Shown here in pieces: positions 10,891 through 21,880 of a stretch of DNA of 64,000 bases. This DNA comes from Argyresthia goedartella. Its lineage: Eukaryota; Arthropoda; Insecta; Lepidoptera; Argyresthiidae. How positions within the stretch are numbered: position 1 is the stretch's first letter; every line of letters starts with the position of its first letter. The translations under genes were made by a program, and so were the position numbers. The stretch spans positions 18,469,231 to 18,533,230 of the forward strand of contig OX463815.1 of the NCBI GenBank assembly GCA_949825045.1, written 5' to 3'. The notes below the pieces were generated by a model. That model worked only from the letters and a program-made list of their open reading frames with translations. It was not told the DNA's origin and searched no databases.

Positions 10891-11757
10891 GTTTATCTAA
10901 AGTATGGATCCCTTCGTATACGACGTCCTATTCGCACTTGACCGGCTTTATTTAAAACCCATATTCATATTAATTTGTCGCCGCATTAAATAGATGCCAT
11001 TTTTATGATTTTTGCCATACTTTCTTCGTCTGTAAAATATTGCTCTATTTTACTCCAAAGCCCAGTTACATCCAAAGCCAAAGAAGGCATTATGGTCATG
11101 CTAAGAAATCCTCCATTATAGTACGAGTAATGGCGACACGTGGTGGATATGGTGCTAGAGAAACGTTCAAATATGTATTTTGGCGGGATATTGGTAAGGA
11201 AGTGTATATTTTTATACTATTCCGTACGTGGGTTTGGAGTTGCAGCATACATCATACATATTTATGACAAACAATGAATCTTCAGGGCAACTGGGGCTCT
11301 TCAGGGCATCGTGATAGAAAGCGGGTGTTATGTTTTTTGCTTGCATGGCACATACAGTTCAGTAGGTAGTAGAACTAATCTTACACTGTGTAACACAAAG
11401 GTTTGATCACAATCTAATGGTTTTCTTAGGGCAATGAGAATTGCTGTAATACTGACGGAAATCGACAATCGATACATTACCATCTCGTGCCAATAGCACA
11501 AAAACATTAAAATATATTTACGAATTATTTATCGCGAACATTGATCAGCTTGTTTAATTCAAATCTATTGAAGTAGAAACCTAAACAGTTTTTATTATAG
11601 AATTTTGTGGCGTTATCTTGGATATAGTATTAAAAATAAATATACCAACTACATATTCGGTTGGTGTGTACGTTGCTAAGTAAACTCGTAGGTTAGTGAA
11701 CCATGACATCACCCGTAGTGCTTTATTTCTGTTGAATCTATTAGTAATCGATTAAAT
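10891..11757. other. Unassigned non-coding stretch
   Basis: No gene or element ends recognised. The open frame 11040-11267 has no motif and is probably chance. Confidence 0.35.
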
Positions 11758-11945
11758 AAAGGCAAAGTGGCGAAACTCGAGAACGGCTGGATCGATTTGA
11801 ATGTTTTCAAAACTATTTCTTGAAGTCTTCGTGAGGTTCTTGCGGGGAGGAAATAAAAAAAGATAAAAGGATCAGCCGACAGTCCAGCTAGCTTTTGTAA
11901 GAGCGATGTCTGTCGGGTTAGCTAGTTATTTATAAATGGGTATGA
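11758..11945 (+). repeat. Degenerate lepidopteran interspersed repeat
   Basis: Contains 'aactcgagaacggctggatcgattt' and ends in 'gggttagctagttatttataaat', a head and tail I associate with a very common lepidopteran retro-repeat. Assignment rests on recognition of those motifs only. Confidence 0.45.
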
Positions 11946-12362
11946 ATTTATTAATCACCTTATAAATGCCTTTTTGTGAACCCTAATAAATCGTGTTGGT
12001 TTCTAAAATAGTCGATTTGTCACCAAAATCATATCACTTAATAATATGTATTTATTAGCATTAACTTAGTACTACCATTACAGAAATTCCTAATGCGCTC
12101 CGGAATCTCCTGTTAAATATACCTAAAAGTGTAAACGGGTGAATTTTTTAAATTTCCAAATTCAGTTCCTTGGCAATTTTATTTTCTCGTTGTAAGTATA
12201 TAAAAATAGATCAAATATAAAAAAAATACTTAAGCCCAAAAAATCAATATAATCAATGAAGCCTCAAATAGAAGCGAATACTTTGGCTAAAATTTTATTT
12301 CAAAAATAGTTTTGTACGGATCTGACCGCCATTCCACGGAACTGAAGAAAGATCTATTTTCC

Positions 12363-12720
12363 TATTAAAATTCAAATTTCTTTATTACTGTAGCTATTTA
12401 CACATACTTAGCAAACGTCATTTTTTACCTCTTCTCTACATTGGACCACTGTGGGAGGGAAGGGCAAAGAAACTCCGACAGATTCATTTTTAGATCTCTT
12501 TTAAAATTTTGTTGTGTTTAACTAATACAATAATTGCAATAATAATTCCCATTAATAATAAGCAGGAGTAAAAAAATACAAAACCATTATTAACTGCGAG
12601 TTCTGTGTTGAGTCCCATAAAGTCCTATCATTGAAGTAATCTTGAACATTGTAATATCCTTTTTAGGCAATGTCGCTTACACTTTGTTTTTGAATGGCTC
12701 AAATGGAAGTTTCAATATCC
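12363..12720 (-). mobile_element. LINE 3' end (CR1-like), fragment
   Basis: Reading leftward, the last codons of the LINE ORF (LKLPFEPFKNKV, then a KDIT..FKIT block) are followed by a 3' untranslated region with 'tctgtcggagtttctttgcccttcc' and an end 'gtaataaagaaatttgaa'. The same block is present on the plus strand at 43600-44085, so both are 5'-truncated copies of one LINE family. It is too short to carry any catalytic motif. Confidence 0.75.
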
Positions 12721-13254
12721 ATGGTTGTATTAGTAAGCATTTATGGTGGTGATATGATCACCATGACAATATCTATACTAATGCTGATAAATATTAACAA
12801 AATGAAACAAATTAATACAATATTTTTTCTTTAATTACGGATATAATTACTCATAGCGATATTAAATTAGTAATCAACACAAGTTAACTTGAAACAAAAA
12901 CATCACAACTGTCAGCATAAGAATAAACTCTAAAATATTCATCAGGCTTAATTTTAAAATAGAATTTACAAAAAAATGGATTCCTATAAGCAGTCCAATA
13001 CTTGATATTGTTTAGATATTTTGACACAAGAAATAACAGATGATATTATGGTATGTTTTAATTTGTTTAAATATGATATACTCTTCAGAAAAAGGCAACA
13101 ATAAAATACTCTGAATATGAGATAGCCATTACATATTGACACAGCCCAGTGCTCCTATTCAGACAGTTCTCCGTTAAAATAACAACTATTATGCCAATAA
13201 TGATTAACATGTTAATCTTATAAATCTATCCTAAGGCAGATATAGTTCTACCTA
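12721..13254. other. Unassigned non-coding stretch
   Basis: AT-rich; no gene or element boundary that I can support. Confidence 0.35.
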
Positions 13255-13868
13255 TCATAATAATAATAACTTTATTTTGAATAAGTTAAATGTTTTTTTT
13301 TTACTATTGTTAGCTAAACTAGGCAGAGCCTGTGATAAAGACATCAATTTGGCTATTTCGTTTTCCTCCTTTCTATTTTAAGTAAATTTTAACTTATTAA
13401 TATGTTAGTACAGTAGATCAAAGGATATCTGTAGAGTGAAGTCTATTTGTGGACTGTGGTGCTTGTGTGTGTGTAACGTGTGGGCTGTGAGCTGTGTATG
13501 AGTAGTGAAATATATATATTTATTGTATTGTTGCTTAGGCGCCTAAACATATCAGTTTTTCCACTTCTTCATAAGAGAGGGGCACCAGAAACGCCCTCAG
13601 AGTTTTCTTGCGTTCGTACAAGTTTAGGGGGTATATTGGGTGTGTTTTACCAATTTTATTGTAATGATAGGGACCTAAAAATTCAGAGTAGAGGGTGGTA
13701 TTGACTAGGCTAGTAGGTTCTATACGGCGAACCGTCTTCTTCCTTCTAAGTTCAGCGTAAGTTTCGTTACTATATTTTTCTATTTTGTGCTGTTTTGGGA
13801 CTGTATTTTGGATAAAGAGTTTCCGCACTGTTAATACCTTATATTCGTCATATAGCTGTTGTGTTGGG
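13255..13868 (-). mobile_element. LINE C-terminal tail, fragment
   Basis: The minus-strand frame 13535-13903 reads like the end of a non-LTR reverse transcriptase: YDEYKVLTVRKLF, TVRRIEPTSL, GPYHYNKIGKTHPIY and a final LSYEEVEKLI. A 3' untranslated stretch follows, ending in a (taataa)n tract with 'actttattttgaataa' near 13260-13290. The 5' side stops at a foldback element starting about 13869, so the first residues of the open frame (TTPFCYILY) belong to that element. A defective, 5'-truncated copy of an unnamed family. Confidence 0.65.
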
Positions 13869-14113
13869 TAGATATACAGGATATAACAGAAAGGTGTAGT
13901 CATATTTTAGGAGGTTGTTAGGGACATCATTCTGAACAACTTTCACTAGGAAACTGATTTGATCAGAGCAACTTTATTTTTCACTTCCCCATACAAATCA
14001 GCTGATCGCCCGGCACAAAGTGTATGGAGATGAGAAAAATAAAGTTGCTCTGATCAAACCGGTTTCACAGTGAAAGTTGTTACACCTACACCTTTCTGTT
14101 ACATCCTGTATCT
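13869..14113. mobile_element. Foldback (hairpin) MITE
   Basis: About 245 bp of imperfect inverted repeat. The left arm reads atacaggatataacagaaag … gaacaactttcac … gatcagagcaactttatttt. The right arm is its complement: aaaataaagttgctctgatc … gtgaaagttgtt … ctttctgttacatcctgtat. The centre (about 13990-14020) is unpaired. There is no coding capacity. It abuts the LINE tail on its left. The outermost bases of the arms pair well, which supports true termini. Confidence 0.75.
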
Positions 14114-14389
14114 TTGACTGTTGGATCATCACTTTCAGTAGGTATGGCTCTCTGTGCCCTTCCAACATTCAGTAGTTTAGATTTGTATGTATTATGAAGA
14201 AATATCTACAAGAGATCTGAATATCTATAAGATATTCAATATTAACAATATCGGTACCACGTAGATACACACTTAGTAATAATAAGCTGCAATACAATCA
14301 TCACAGACAAACATACTTTATCAAGATAATTCAAACGCAATTAAATTATAAAATGAGACCAGTGATTAAAATTACAGTTTTCATATACC

Positions 14390-15540
14390 TGTCACCTTAG
14401 AATATCTAGAAAATATTTTAATCATCACAGTCAGTGTCATCATTCCGTTATCAACAATAGTTGATAAAATAACATTTGCCGTTTTCGGAGTCATATCTTT
14501 TCCATCCGTTGAGGGCAATTTAATCCAAAAACTGCCATCTGACTGAATCGTTACGGAATAATCATGTTAATTTTTGGGAATATGGGAGGTATCTCAAACG
14601 GATTTTGTTATTGGTTTTACAGTAACTTTTCCGTTGTGATCAAAGCTTATATTTGATAGAATTTTAACTTAACTTTTCCCTGAGCCAGAGCTTTTCAGTA
14701 ATTACTTATTGAGGGAACACTTACGAGTAAAGTTATGATCAGTTCGTTGCTGCATTTCAATCTAAAAAAAACTATATGATGCCCGTGTTCACATTGAGAT
14801 GAAGTAATATCACATTTTTGCAAACTGTAACTAAGCTCTCGTAGTGCCAAAATTTGCTTATTGCACCGAAATATAATGCCTGGATCTCATTGGAGTATTT
14901 TAAGCCATAATTCACGCTAAAACCATAATGCTATAGTAGCTTAATTTTCTTTTAACTCCTTCTTAAATTTTTCATATCTGCACTTTGAGAGACAATGTTT
15001 GAGCAGAGGAGCATGTAAGGTTTCAGCATATTTCCAAACTCTTCTATGACATTTTTAGCATTGGCAATTTGATTCTCTTTAACGGACTGCATCGAAAATA
15101 TTGCTTTATTACATTCTTATTGCTTTTTACATTCTTCCATTTCCAATAATGCATATCCTCAGCATTGTTGAATTCTTGGTATGTAAGTGATTTATATTGT
15201 CGTAATGTATTATTATAGTCATTGCATTTTCCACTCAAGTATTAAGGATCCATTGCACTGCGGCACAACGAAACCAGAATATCTCTTGAAGTTTTTTCCG
15301 CTATGAAATTGTATCTCCTCAGTGCTACTACTATCAAAACCAAGTATCATGTATTTTGCACAAGCATATGATTTTTGAGATTTGGTGTTAGAACGCAAAA
15401 TGGTTTCAGCTTCCAGAATTAAGAATGATTGATTTTGAAGCTTGGGCACATTGTGGCAATATTCATAATATTTCGCTATTTGATTTTTATTTATTTTACC
15501 CCATCTTACTTTATAATGTATCATAAATGTATGCATGTTA
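14390..15540 (-). pseudogene. Unrecognised coding-like relic
   Basis: Several minus-strand open segments follow one another in different frames and look protein-coding rather than random. 15587-15219 includes HYKVRWGKINKNQIAKYYEY and YACAKYMILGFDSSSTEE. 15238-15044 includes NNAEDMHYWKWKNVKSNKN. Further segments are about 14870-14760 (ALRELSYSLQKCDITSSQC) and 14585-14390 (SVTIQSDGSFWIKLPSTDG, then TANVILSTIVDNGMM). The frames need several shifts and contain stops, so it is broken. I cannot name the family. A degenerate transposon gene, a host pseudogene or an old integrated sequence are all possible. Confidence 0.35.
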
Positions 15541-16415
15541 CGGCAACAGCCCATTCCACCTGTCACTTTTAATGGTACCACAATCATGTATAGTGATAAA
15601 GTGATAAAGCTTAAAATCTGGGTCTTATCTTCGACAACCAGCTGTCATGGTCATCGCATGTCAATGAGGTCAGTTGACGTGGATTTGCTACTTTTCACTC
15701 TCTCAGGAGACTTCAGTACTTTTTGCCCCGACAGACCAAAATCACTCTCGCTCAGTCTCTCCTTCTACCCCTCATCGATTATGTTGAGGTCTGCTGGGTC
15801 AGTGGTAATGAAGAATTACTGAACAAATGACTTTGACTGATTATATATATATATATATATGTACTACCTATAACTCAAAGAGAAAGATAATGCTTCTTCA
15901 CGCGACTTTTAAATTTATTGAGAGTAGGACTGCACGTGCTGGTGCAGGGGAGTGCATTCCACAATCGAATAGCTCGGAATCTAAACCCGACTTCAAATCT
16001 CGGGATTCGGTTTAACTTTGGGATGGACAAATATGACCATGTTTCACAACATCGCAAAGAGTTGAAGTGGCTGTCGATCTTTCTTCGTCGGGATTCTCAC
16101 ATCCTCAACTTCCTCCACAATATTTTACGGAATCCACGCTATCCAACCTTCTTACGAGACCGTTTTCATTTCTTTCTTCCAGCAGGCCTCGGAGAACTCA
16201 CGCAGTTTCAATGCTCACAACCCCGCATCATAACACCGCATCCTATGAGCACGGGTTTAGATTCCGAGCTATTTGATTGTGGAATGCACTCCCCTGTACC
16301 ATCACGTGCAGTCCTACTCTCAAAAAATTTAAAAGTCGCGTGAAGATGCATTATCTTTCTCTTTGAGTTGTAGGTAGTACATAAATATATATAATCAGTC
16401 AAAATCATTGGTTCA
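15541..16415 (+). mobile_element. LINE fragment carrying an inverted copy of its own 3' end
   Basis: Plus-strand LINE C-terminal region. 15545-15815 encodes NGTTIMYSDKVI, then in the next frame FDNQLSWSSHVNEVSR, RQTKITLAQSLLLPLIDY. The coding sequence resumes at about 15990 (NLGIRFNFGMDKYDHVSQHR, LKWLSIFLRRDSHILNFLHN) and ends with RLWNALPCTITCSPTLKKF and HYLSL before a 3' end near 16410. Between the two coding parts, 15822-15988 is an inverted near-copy of 16245-16412, which encodes RLWNALPCTSTCSPTLNKF on the minus strand. The simplest reading is that a short 5'-truncated copy of the same family inserted in antisense. Confidence 0.8.
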
Positions 16416-16444
16416 GTAATTTTAGTTATAGCCCCACAGTTAGC

Positions 16445-17770
16445 TTATATATTCAATAAATGTGTTGACGATTGAGCTTTCCCAGACCTCATGAAACATA
16501 GTAAGCTGATACCTCTGTTTAAGTCGGCAGACAAGGGTGATCCTTCAAATTTCATACCAATATCTGTTCTTCCACTAAGTAAAATATTTGAAAAGATTAT
16601 ACTCAATCGAATGCTCTCACACTTCAACCCTACAAAAGAACTCCACGCCAAACAATACCATTTCACTTGGGGTAAATCGACTACGGATGCAGGTTACCCT
16701 TAAATCTCATATTTATTCTGCGCGGGAGGCCGAACAGGATGCTATCGGAGTTTTTTGCGATCTTTCGAAGGCATTTGATTGTGTTGATCATAATAAGCTC
16801 CTAATGAAATTAAATCATTAAGGAGTTAGAAATAAAGCATTCGTACTACTAAGATCAAAGTTAAGCAATATAATTCAAAAGGCAGAAGTCAACGGCATTC
16901 AATCTGATGAATCAGGTGTAAAAATTGGCGTTCCACAAGGTTCCATATCATGCCCTTTTTTATTCCTGGTATATATTATCGATCTGCCTTTCATGGTGGA
17001 GAAATTGACTGACATAGTGTTTTTTGCTGATGAAACTTCACTGGTCTTCAAAATTGAAAGACAAAAAGAAGATTTTGATGATGTTAATGGTGTATTGTCT
17101 TTAACCTTGATTTGGTTCATAGCTAATAATTTAATGTAAAACGCTGGTAAAACCAAGTGTATCAAATTCTCACCTCCAAATGTCAGGCAAGTTGAGATCA
17201 GTTTAGTATTAAACAGCAACACGTTAGAATTAGTAAATGATATGAAGTTTCTTGGAATAACCATTGATAGCAAAATGCAGAGGGAACCCCACATAGATTC
17301 ATTAGCTCGTAAATTAAGTAGTTCACGCCGCTGTTAGAAACATCAGTCAAAACATGGATGTGGCTTTATCTAGTCTAGTATATTTTAGTTACTTTCATAG
17401 TGTCATGTACTAAGGTATCCTGGGGGGGCAAACGGCGGATTAAAACGAACAAACTCCTTAAGATAACTTTTAAAGAAATTGACATACTCACTGAAAATAT
17501 AATGTATGTACGCAAGAACCTTACAACATTTTCCAAACTTAGCGATAGCTGCTAATGTTAATATAAGAAATTATCAAAGATTAGTTGCGCCCCGGTTTAG
17601 ACTCGCTAAGGTTAGGAATTCTTTTAAGGGTCACTGCGTTTTCTACTACAATAAGATACCTCTGGAGATTTTGAAATTGCCATTTGAGCAATTTAAAAAG
17701 CATGTTATTAGCTTTTTTGCAAAGCTAAAAAAATTATATGTTTTTGAAAAGACTTTTTAACGATACCCTA
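16445..17770 (+). pseudogene. Degenerate CR1-like LINE (RT region)
   Basis: Plus-strand relative of the LINE at 29972-32734, with many stops and frameshifts. Recognisable blocks in order are HSKLIPLFKSADKGDPSNF; LSKIFEKIILNRMLSHFNP; GVFCDLSKAFDCVDHNKLL (first catalytic Asp); GVPQGSISCPFLFLVYIIDLP; FADETSLVFKIERQK, where the second Asp of the YADD/FADD box is Glu; an NIRNYQRLVAPRFRLAKVRN block; and YYNKIPLEILKLPFEQF at the end. There is no endonuclease, so it is 5' truncated at about 16445. It is clearly inactive. Confidence 0.85.
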
Positions 17771-18600
17771 CATTACTTATTACCGTGTTTTTTTTTTGTT
17801 ATTTTACCCCTCTACTTTTTTGTAGGCATTTTTTTTGTATGTCTTGAATTAAGTTGCATTTACAGGATAAGTATTTTTGGTGAAGATTCCATGACTCTAT
17901 CTCTTATTGTTCCTGAGAAAAGTGCCTGTGACACACGGAAGGGTTGACGGACGGACACGCAAGTGATCCTATAAGGGTTCGTCCTTTTGAAATACTGAAC
18001 GCTAAAAATAACACCAATGTAAAAATGCTTTAAATTTTTTACCTAAAACTTTAAATGTTGCAAAGATATTCTAGTTCCCCATGTGTTTTAGACCAGTTTG
18101 AGGAAATTGAATGAAAACAAAATATACGTACTTAAGTTTTGACCAAAATCCAATATTTGCTTGCTGACGATTCGGACACAAATGTCCATGAAAAATAATG
18201 ATTTGATGATTGATGATAATCCAATAATAACTTATTGTAGAAATACAGCCACCCATTTGGATGGTACTATCATAGGGTTGTAATATAAAAAGAGTGTCCA
18301 TCGCCCTACATTGCACCGTACCAGTAATAGTTAACAACCTGGATGTAGCTCATAGTATCGTTTCAGCATTAGATTTAATTTAAATGGTCACCTATGCCAT
18401 CCGTCAGTATGATTTACAATTTTAATATATGAAACATATGTAAAAAGGTTGTAAGAATTCAAGGGCCACGACGCCAACGGCATCTATTGCCATTTTTCTA
18501 AATGAGAGAGTCTTTCTCTCGAGATACACATGCGCTAATTTCTAATGTCATCAAACTTAAACAAATTATAGCCAGCAAACATAGCTAACACCTCCTATAT
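17771..18600. other. Unassigned stretch with a repeat scrap
   Basis: 17935-18005 contains the degraded 3' end of the common lepidopteran repeat (ggacggacacgcaagtgatc, then a 'gggttcgtccttttgaaatac' block like that at 36185-36252). The rest shows no gene or element ends. Confidence 0.4.
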
Positions 18601-18689
18601 ATGGAATTTTTTGCTTTCGAGCGGAGTATAAATTTTTGTATGGGATGGCTAGTCTTCGCTATATTCAAAGTCACAGATAAGCAAAATTT

Positions 18690-18990
18690 TTCGTTAATTC
18701 AAGTATCCCACTCACTTCCAAGCACAGCGACCATTGAGTCAATAAGCCTTCTCTGTGACTTATATCACTCAATAAATAAGGCCTGCGATGAACACCGGGG
18801 CTCTTGGACCTTAGTCCTCGATTATTTCAATGCGAAAGTCGGAGTAAGGCAGGAACTGGACAACTGAGACGTGGACCACACGGTTTGGGAAGCCGAAATG
18901 AACGTGGTACCCGGTTACTCCATTTTGCCTTGGAACAACGCCTTCAAAAAACCGCAACCAAGTCCAGCGAGGATTTGTATTTCCCCAGAT
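18690..18990 (+). pseudogene. RTE-type LINE endonuclease fragment
   Basis: Broken frames encode the back half of an apurinic-type endonuclease as found in RTE elements: LYHSINKACDEHRGSWTLVL, then DYFNAKVGVRQE (the family's GDFNAKVG box with Tyr for Gly-Asp context) and, one frame over, GSRNERGTRLLHFALEQRLQ, matching the RTE 'G.RN.RG..LL.FA' signature. It ends abruptly near 18990, where another LINE tail starts. The RT fragment at 19845-20150 may be the other side of the same element, but the two are not contiguous. Confidence 0.7.
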
Positions 18991-18999
18991 AATATAATA

Positions 19000-19680
19000 A
19001 TAATGATTTTATTTTTTATTTTATTGTATTAGGAGAACAAACAGTTTAATACACTCTATAACTTGTATAATAACGAATAACCATTAGTGTATAACTTATA
19101 TATAATTGACAAGATTTATAAATTTAATCATAATAATTAACAAGAGATTATAGGTACAAAAAGACAGAACTGTAAGTTAAAGGAAAAAACATAATGCACA
19201 AAAAAAAATAAAAAAAATACGTACAAATAGTATTACCTAATAACAACTTAATTAGTTTAAGATGCTAACGCAGTAAACCAGCGCTTTGTCAGGAGTTTCT
19301 TAACACTTTGCGGTTTTGAGTTGAATAAGTCAAGGTCGGGGATATCGACCAAACCGTTAAATGTAGCTACCGCTCTACTGAAAAAGGAGTTTTGTCTATA
19401 GTTTGTGAAACTGAACGGAATGTCTAGATGAATAGGATGTCTATTAGTTCTATTGGGGACTTTAATTTTGATGTGTTCAAGAAGCTGCAGAGAGTCAATT
19501 TCTCCTTGTGCAATTTTGCAAAGGAGTACAACGTCAGCAATTCGTCGTCTCTCTTGTAGGGGGAGTGTATGGTGTCTTTTTCGTACAGATGAATAGTCCG
19601 AGTCAAAATTATTGCACTTAAATTGCAGATATCGCAGAAATCTACGCTGTATGGACTCAATCCTATCTATGTAAATATAA
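19000..19680 (-). mobile_element. LINE C-terminal tail, minus strand
   Basis: Reading leftward from 19680 in shifting frames: RIESIQRRFLRYLQFKCNNF, a DVVLLCKIAQGEIDSLQLL block, then VPNRTNRHPIHLDIPFSFTN, NSFFSRAVATFNGL and LDLFNSKPQSVKKLLTKRW. This is the usual end of a non-LTR reverse transcriptase ORF. The 3' untranslated region runs down to a (taa)n tract near 19001-19015. It separates an RTE endonuclease piece from an RTE RT piece, so it may have inserted into the RTE element. No catalytic box is present. Confidence 0.7.
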
Positions 19681-19844
19681 TAATAATAATAAATAATAAT
19701 AATAATAAATAATAATGCTTTAATCCCATAAAATTGGTACAGTACTTTTTATAGTTATTACATAATAAATATAACAATGGGTGAGACACTACTCCCTAAA
19801 GAAGTATGAACCATGTGTTTTAGGATGATAAGGAAATTGGACTT

Positions 19845-20150
19845 TCACCAACCACCTAAACAGGCTGGTTTCTCAGGCTCAACAATCTTTAAACAAAATC
19901 ATTGAAAAATACACTGAATTTAATATGACCTCATATTTTGCCTTTGTAGATAACTCGAAAGCCTTCGACCGTATCACTCATGATTTTATATTAAATGCTC
20001 TTCAAAACCAAAATATAGAACCCACTTTCACGAACATCATCAAAACCATTTACAACAATAGTTCTGCAATAATCAAGTTACAGTCATCCGGACCAACATT
20101 CAGTATATACAGAGGTGTGAAACAGGGCGAAACTTTAGTAAAAGTGGGCA
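19845..20150 (+). pseudogene. RTE-type reverse transcriptase fragment
   Basis: Encodes SLNKIIEKYTEF followed by YFAFVDNSKAFDRITHD (first catalytic Asp in FVD), NALQNQNIEPTFTNIIKTIY and GPTFSIYRGVKQGE, the order found in RTE elements. The copy stops just past the QGD-type box (here QGE) and merges with unrelated sequence at 'gtgggcacaacc'. The YADD box is missing. Same family type as the endonuclease piece at 18690-18990. Confidence 0.8.
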
Positions 20151-20189
20151 CAACCTTATAAATAGAAGAGGGACAGTTGGCTTTAGACG

Positions 20190-20225
20190 TAGAGTCTTGT
20201 CTTATCTCTATAAGACAAGACTCTA
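20190..20225. repeat. Perfect 15-bp-arm hairpin
   Basis: tagagtcttgtctta and its exact complement are separated by 6 bases. The flanking 'ctttaga' and 'tctaaag' also pair loosely. This may be the remnant of a small foldback element; no function can be assigned. Confidence 0.6.
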
Positions 20226-20293
20226 CAATTCACTCTAAAGCAACTCATGTAGTAGGCTAATAGACCATGACTAGGCACCATTTGGCACTTATA

Positions 20294-21601
20294 CATAGTC
20301 AGGTCATAAGTTCTGTCACATGTGCAATATGAAATAATTTAGGCATGTTTATTATTTATGTAAACATTTATATAGCAAAATGAACTTAATAAAACATAGA
20401 TTCATATGGTAATAAAGTTTATTCAAAATGACCCCCGCGATTTTGAATACAGGCCTTTATTCTGCGCGGCCAGTCGTCTATCGCAGCACGAACGAGGTCC
20501 ATGTCAATATCGGCGGCTGCCTTAATCAAGGATGCCTTGAGTGACTCCAAATCAGGATGAGGCTTTGAGCAGGCCTTTTCCTCCAAGTGTTGCCATATCT
20601 TGTAATCTAACGGACTCAAATCTGGACTGGAGGAGGGCCAGTCTTCGTGCCGGATGAAGTCGATTTCACGCGCCGCCAGCCAGTCTTGTGTGCTCTTCGC
20701 TCTATGAGCTGGCGCAGAATCTTGTTGGAATACCCAGTGCCTGTTATTAAACATGGTATGAGAAACAGGTTCCACAAGGTTCTTGAGGACTGTGTTTTGA
20801 TACACAACTGCATTCGTTTTTACGCCTTTCTCACAAAAATGTACCTCAGTTAAGCCCCAATAAGAGACTCCCAACCAAACCATGAGCGAGGATGGAAAAT
20901 GACCTCGTTGGACACGCGGAATACGGTTGCTCGCTTCTTCACTGCTGTGTGCGTACACCTTATCATTTTGTTTGTTGTAGCTCTCTTCCACGGTGAAAAT
21001 TTTTTCATCCGAAAAAAATAATTACCGATTCTTTTTTCCCGCGTACCGCTTCAACAAAGCGCGGCATCTCTTCAGTCTCAGGTCCATTAAACGAGCGTCC
21101 AAACGATGTCCTGTTTTTCTTCGATATGCCCTAAGCCCTAAGTCTTCATTTAACACCCTTTTCACCGTGATCCTGCTTAACCCCATCTGAAGGGCCAAAG
21201 TTTCTGCTTACGTATGGGATTTCTTTGAATTCGCGCATTCACAGCTTTTATCACTGCTGGAGTCCTAACAGAGCGAGGGCGACTACTTCTTGACCTGTCA
21301 TATACACTAGAGTCTTCATTGTATCGTTTTATGGTACGATAAACGAATCTTTTGGTTATATTAAAAATTTTCAGTAAGTCGAAAATCTGAATTGGCGCGT
21401 AACCGCAACGATGCAACGCAATAACTGCGACACGGTCTTCTTTAAGTGTCCACTCCATATTTAAAAATGAGGAAAATTCTAAAAAGTACACATTTTTATT
21501 TTCATGAAAAATTCGAAATTCGAATTCAATAAACTTTTTTGTGGCCAGCGTTCTAAATTCAAAAGTTTTTATTGTGTGACAGAACTTATGACCTGACTGT
21601 G
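20294..21601 (-). mobile_element. maT-type (DD37D) DNA transposon, copy 2
   Basis: A 1,308-bp uninterrupted element with ends catagtcaggtcataagttc (left) and the complement ending in gacctgactgtg (right), flanked by TA at 20292-20293 and 21602-21603. It is the same family as 6293-10551 but in opposite orientation, and it shows what that copy looked like before it was interrupted: the sequence that spans the junction 'attaccata/gaatctatg' is continuous here near 20397-20412. Confidence 0.93.
20419..21458 (-). pseudogene. maT transposase, one frameshift and one nonsense
   Basis: Same protein as at 6436-7483, starting with MEWTLKEDRVAV at 21458. The first part runs to about 21199, where a 1-base loss (aaactttgg versus aaactgttgg in copy 1) shifts the frame; a second lesion turns a Glu codon into TAA just before the first catalytic Asp (about 21020). 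The rest is open from 20991 to the stop at 20419 and retains the second and third Asp in QQDSAPAH and SPDLSPLD with 37 residues between them, plus the GGHFE end. The lesions differ from those of copy 1, so the two copies died independently. Confidence 0.9.
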
Positions 21602-21714
21602 TATATAGGTAATTTATAGAGAATTATATCTATATCTCGTCATACATCTCACAGGAATAAACTGTTTTATTAGATATTTTACACCTCAATGGCGTAGTTA
21701 GTTTATCAAAACAA

Positions 21715-21880
21715 ATGTCTATTAAGGCTCGTCTATCGGTAAAATTAGCAACTCGATTCGTGGTAATTGAAAATGGAGACAATCATGTTAAAATAAAGTT
21801 CATAACAGGTCACACTGCAACTTGGTTAGGTCAGTCGCTGCGGCAGCAAATTGCGAAATTTGTGTTTTTTTTAAATTTCA
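21715..21880 (+). repeat. Dispersed repeat, copy 1
   Basis: Shares 'ggctcgtctatcggtaa', 'gcaactcgattcgtggt' and 'cagtcgctg' in the same order with 52568-52760. No coding motif and no clear termini. The short open frame 21715-21924 is incidental. Confidence 0.55.
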
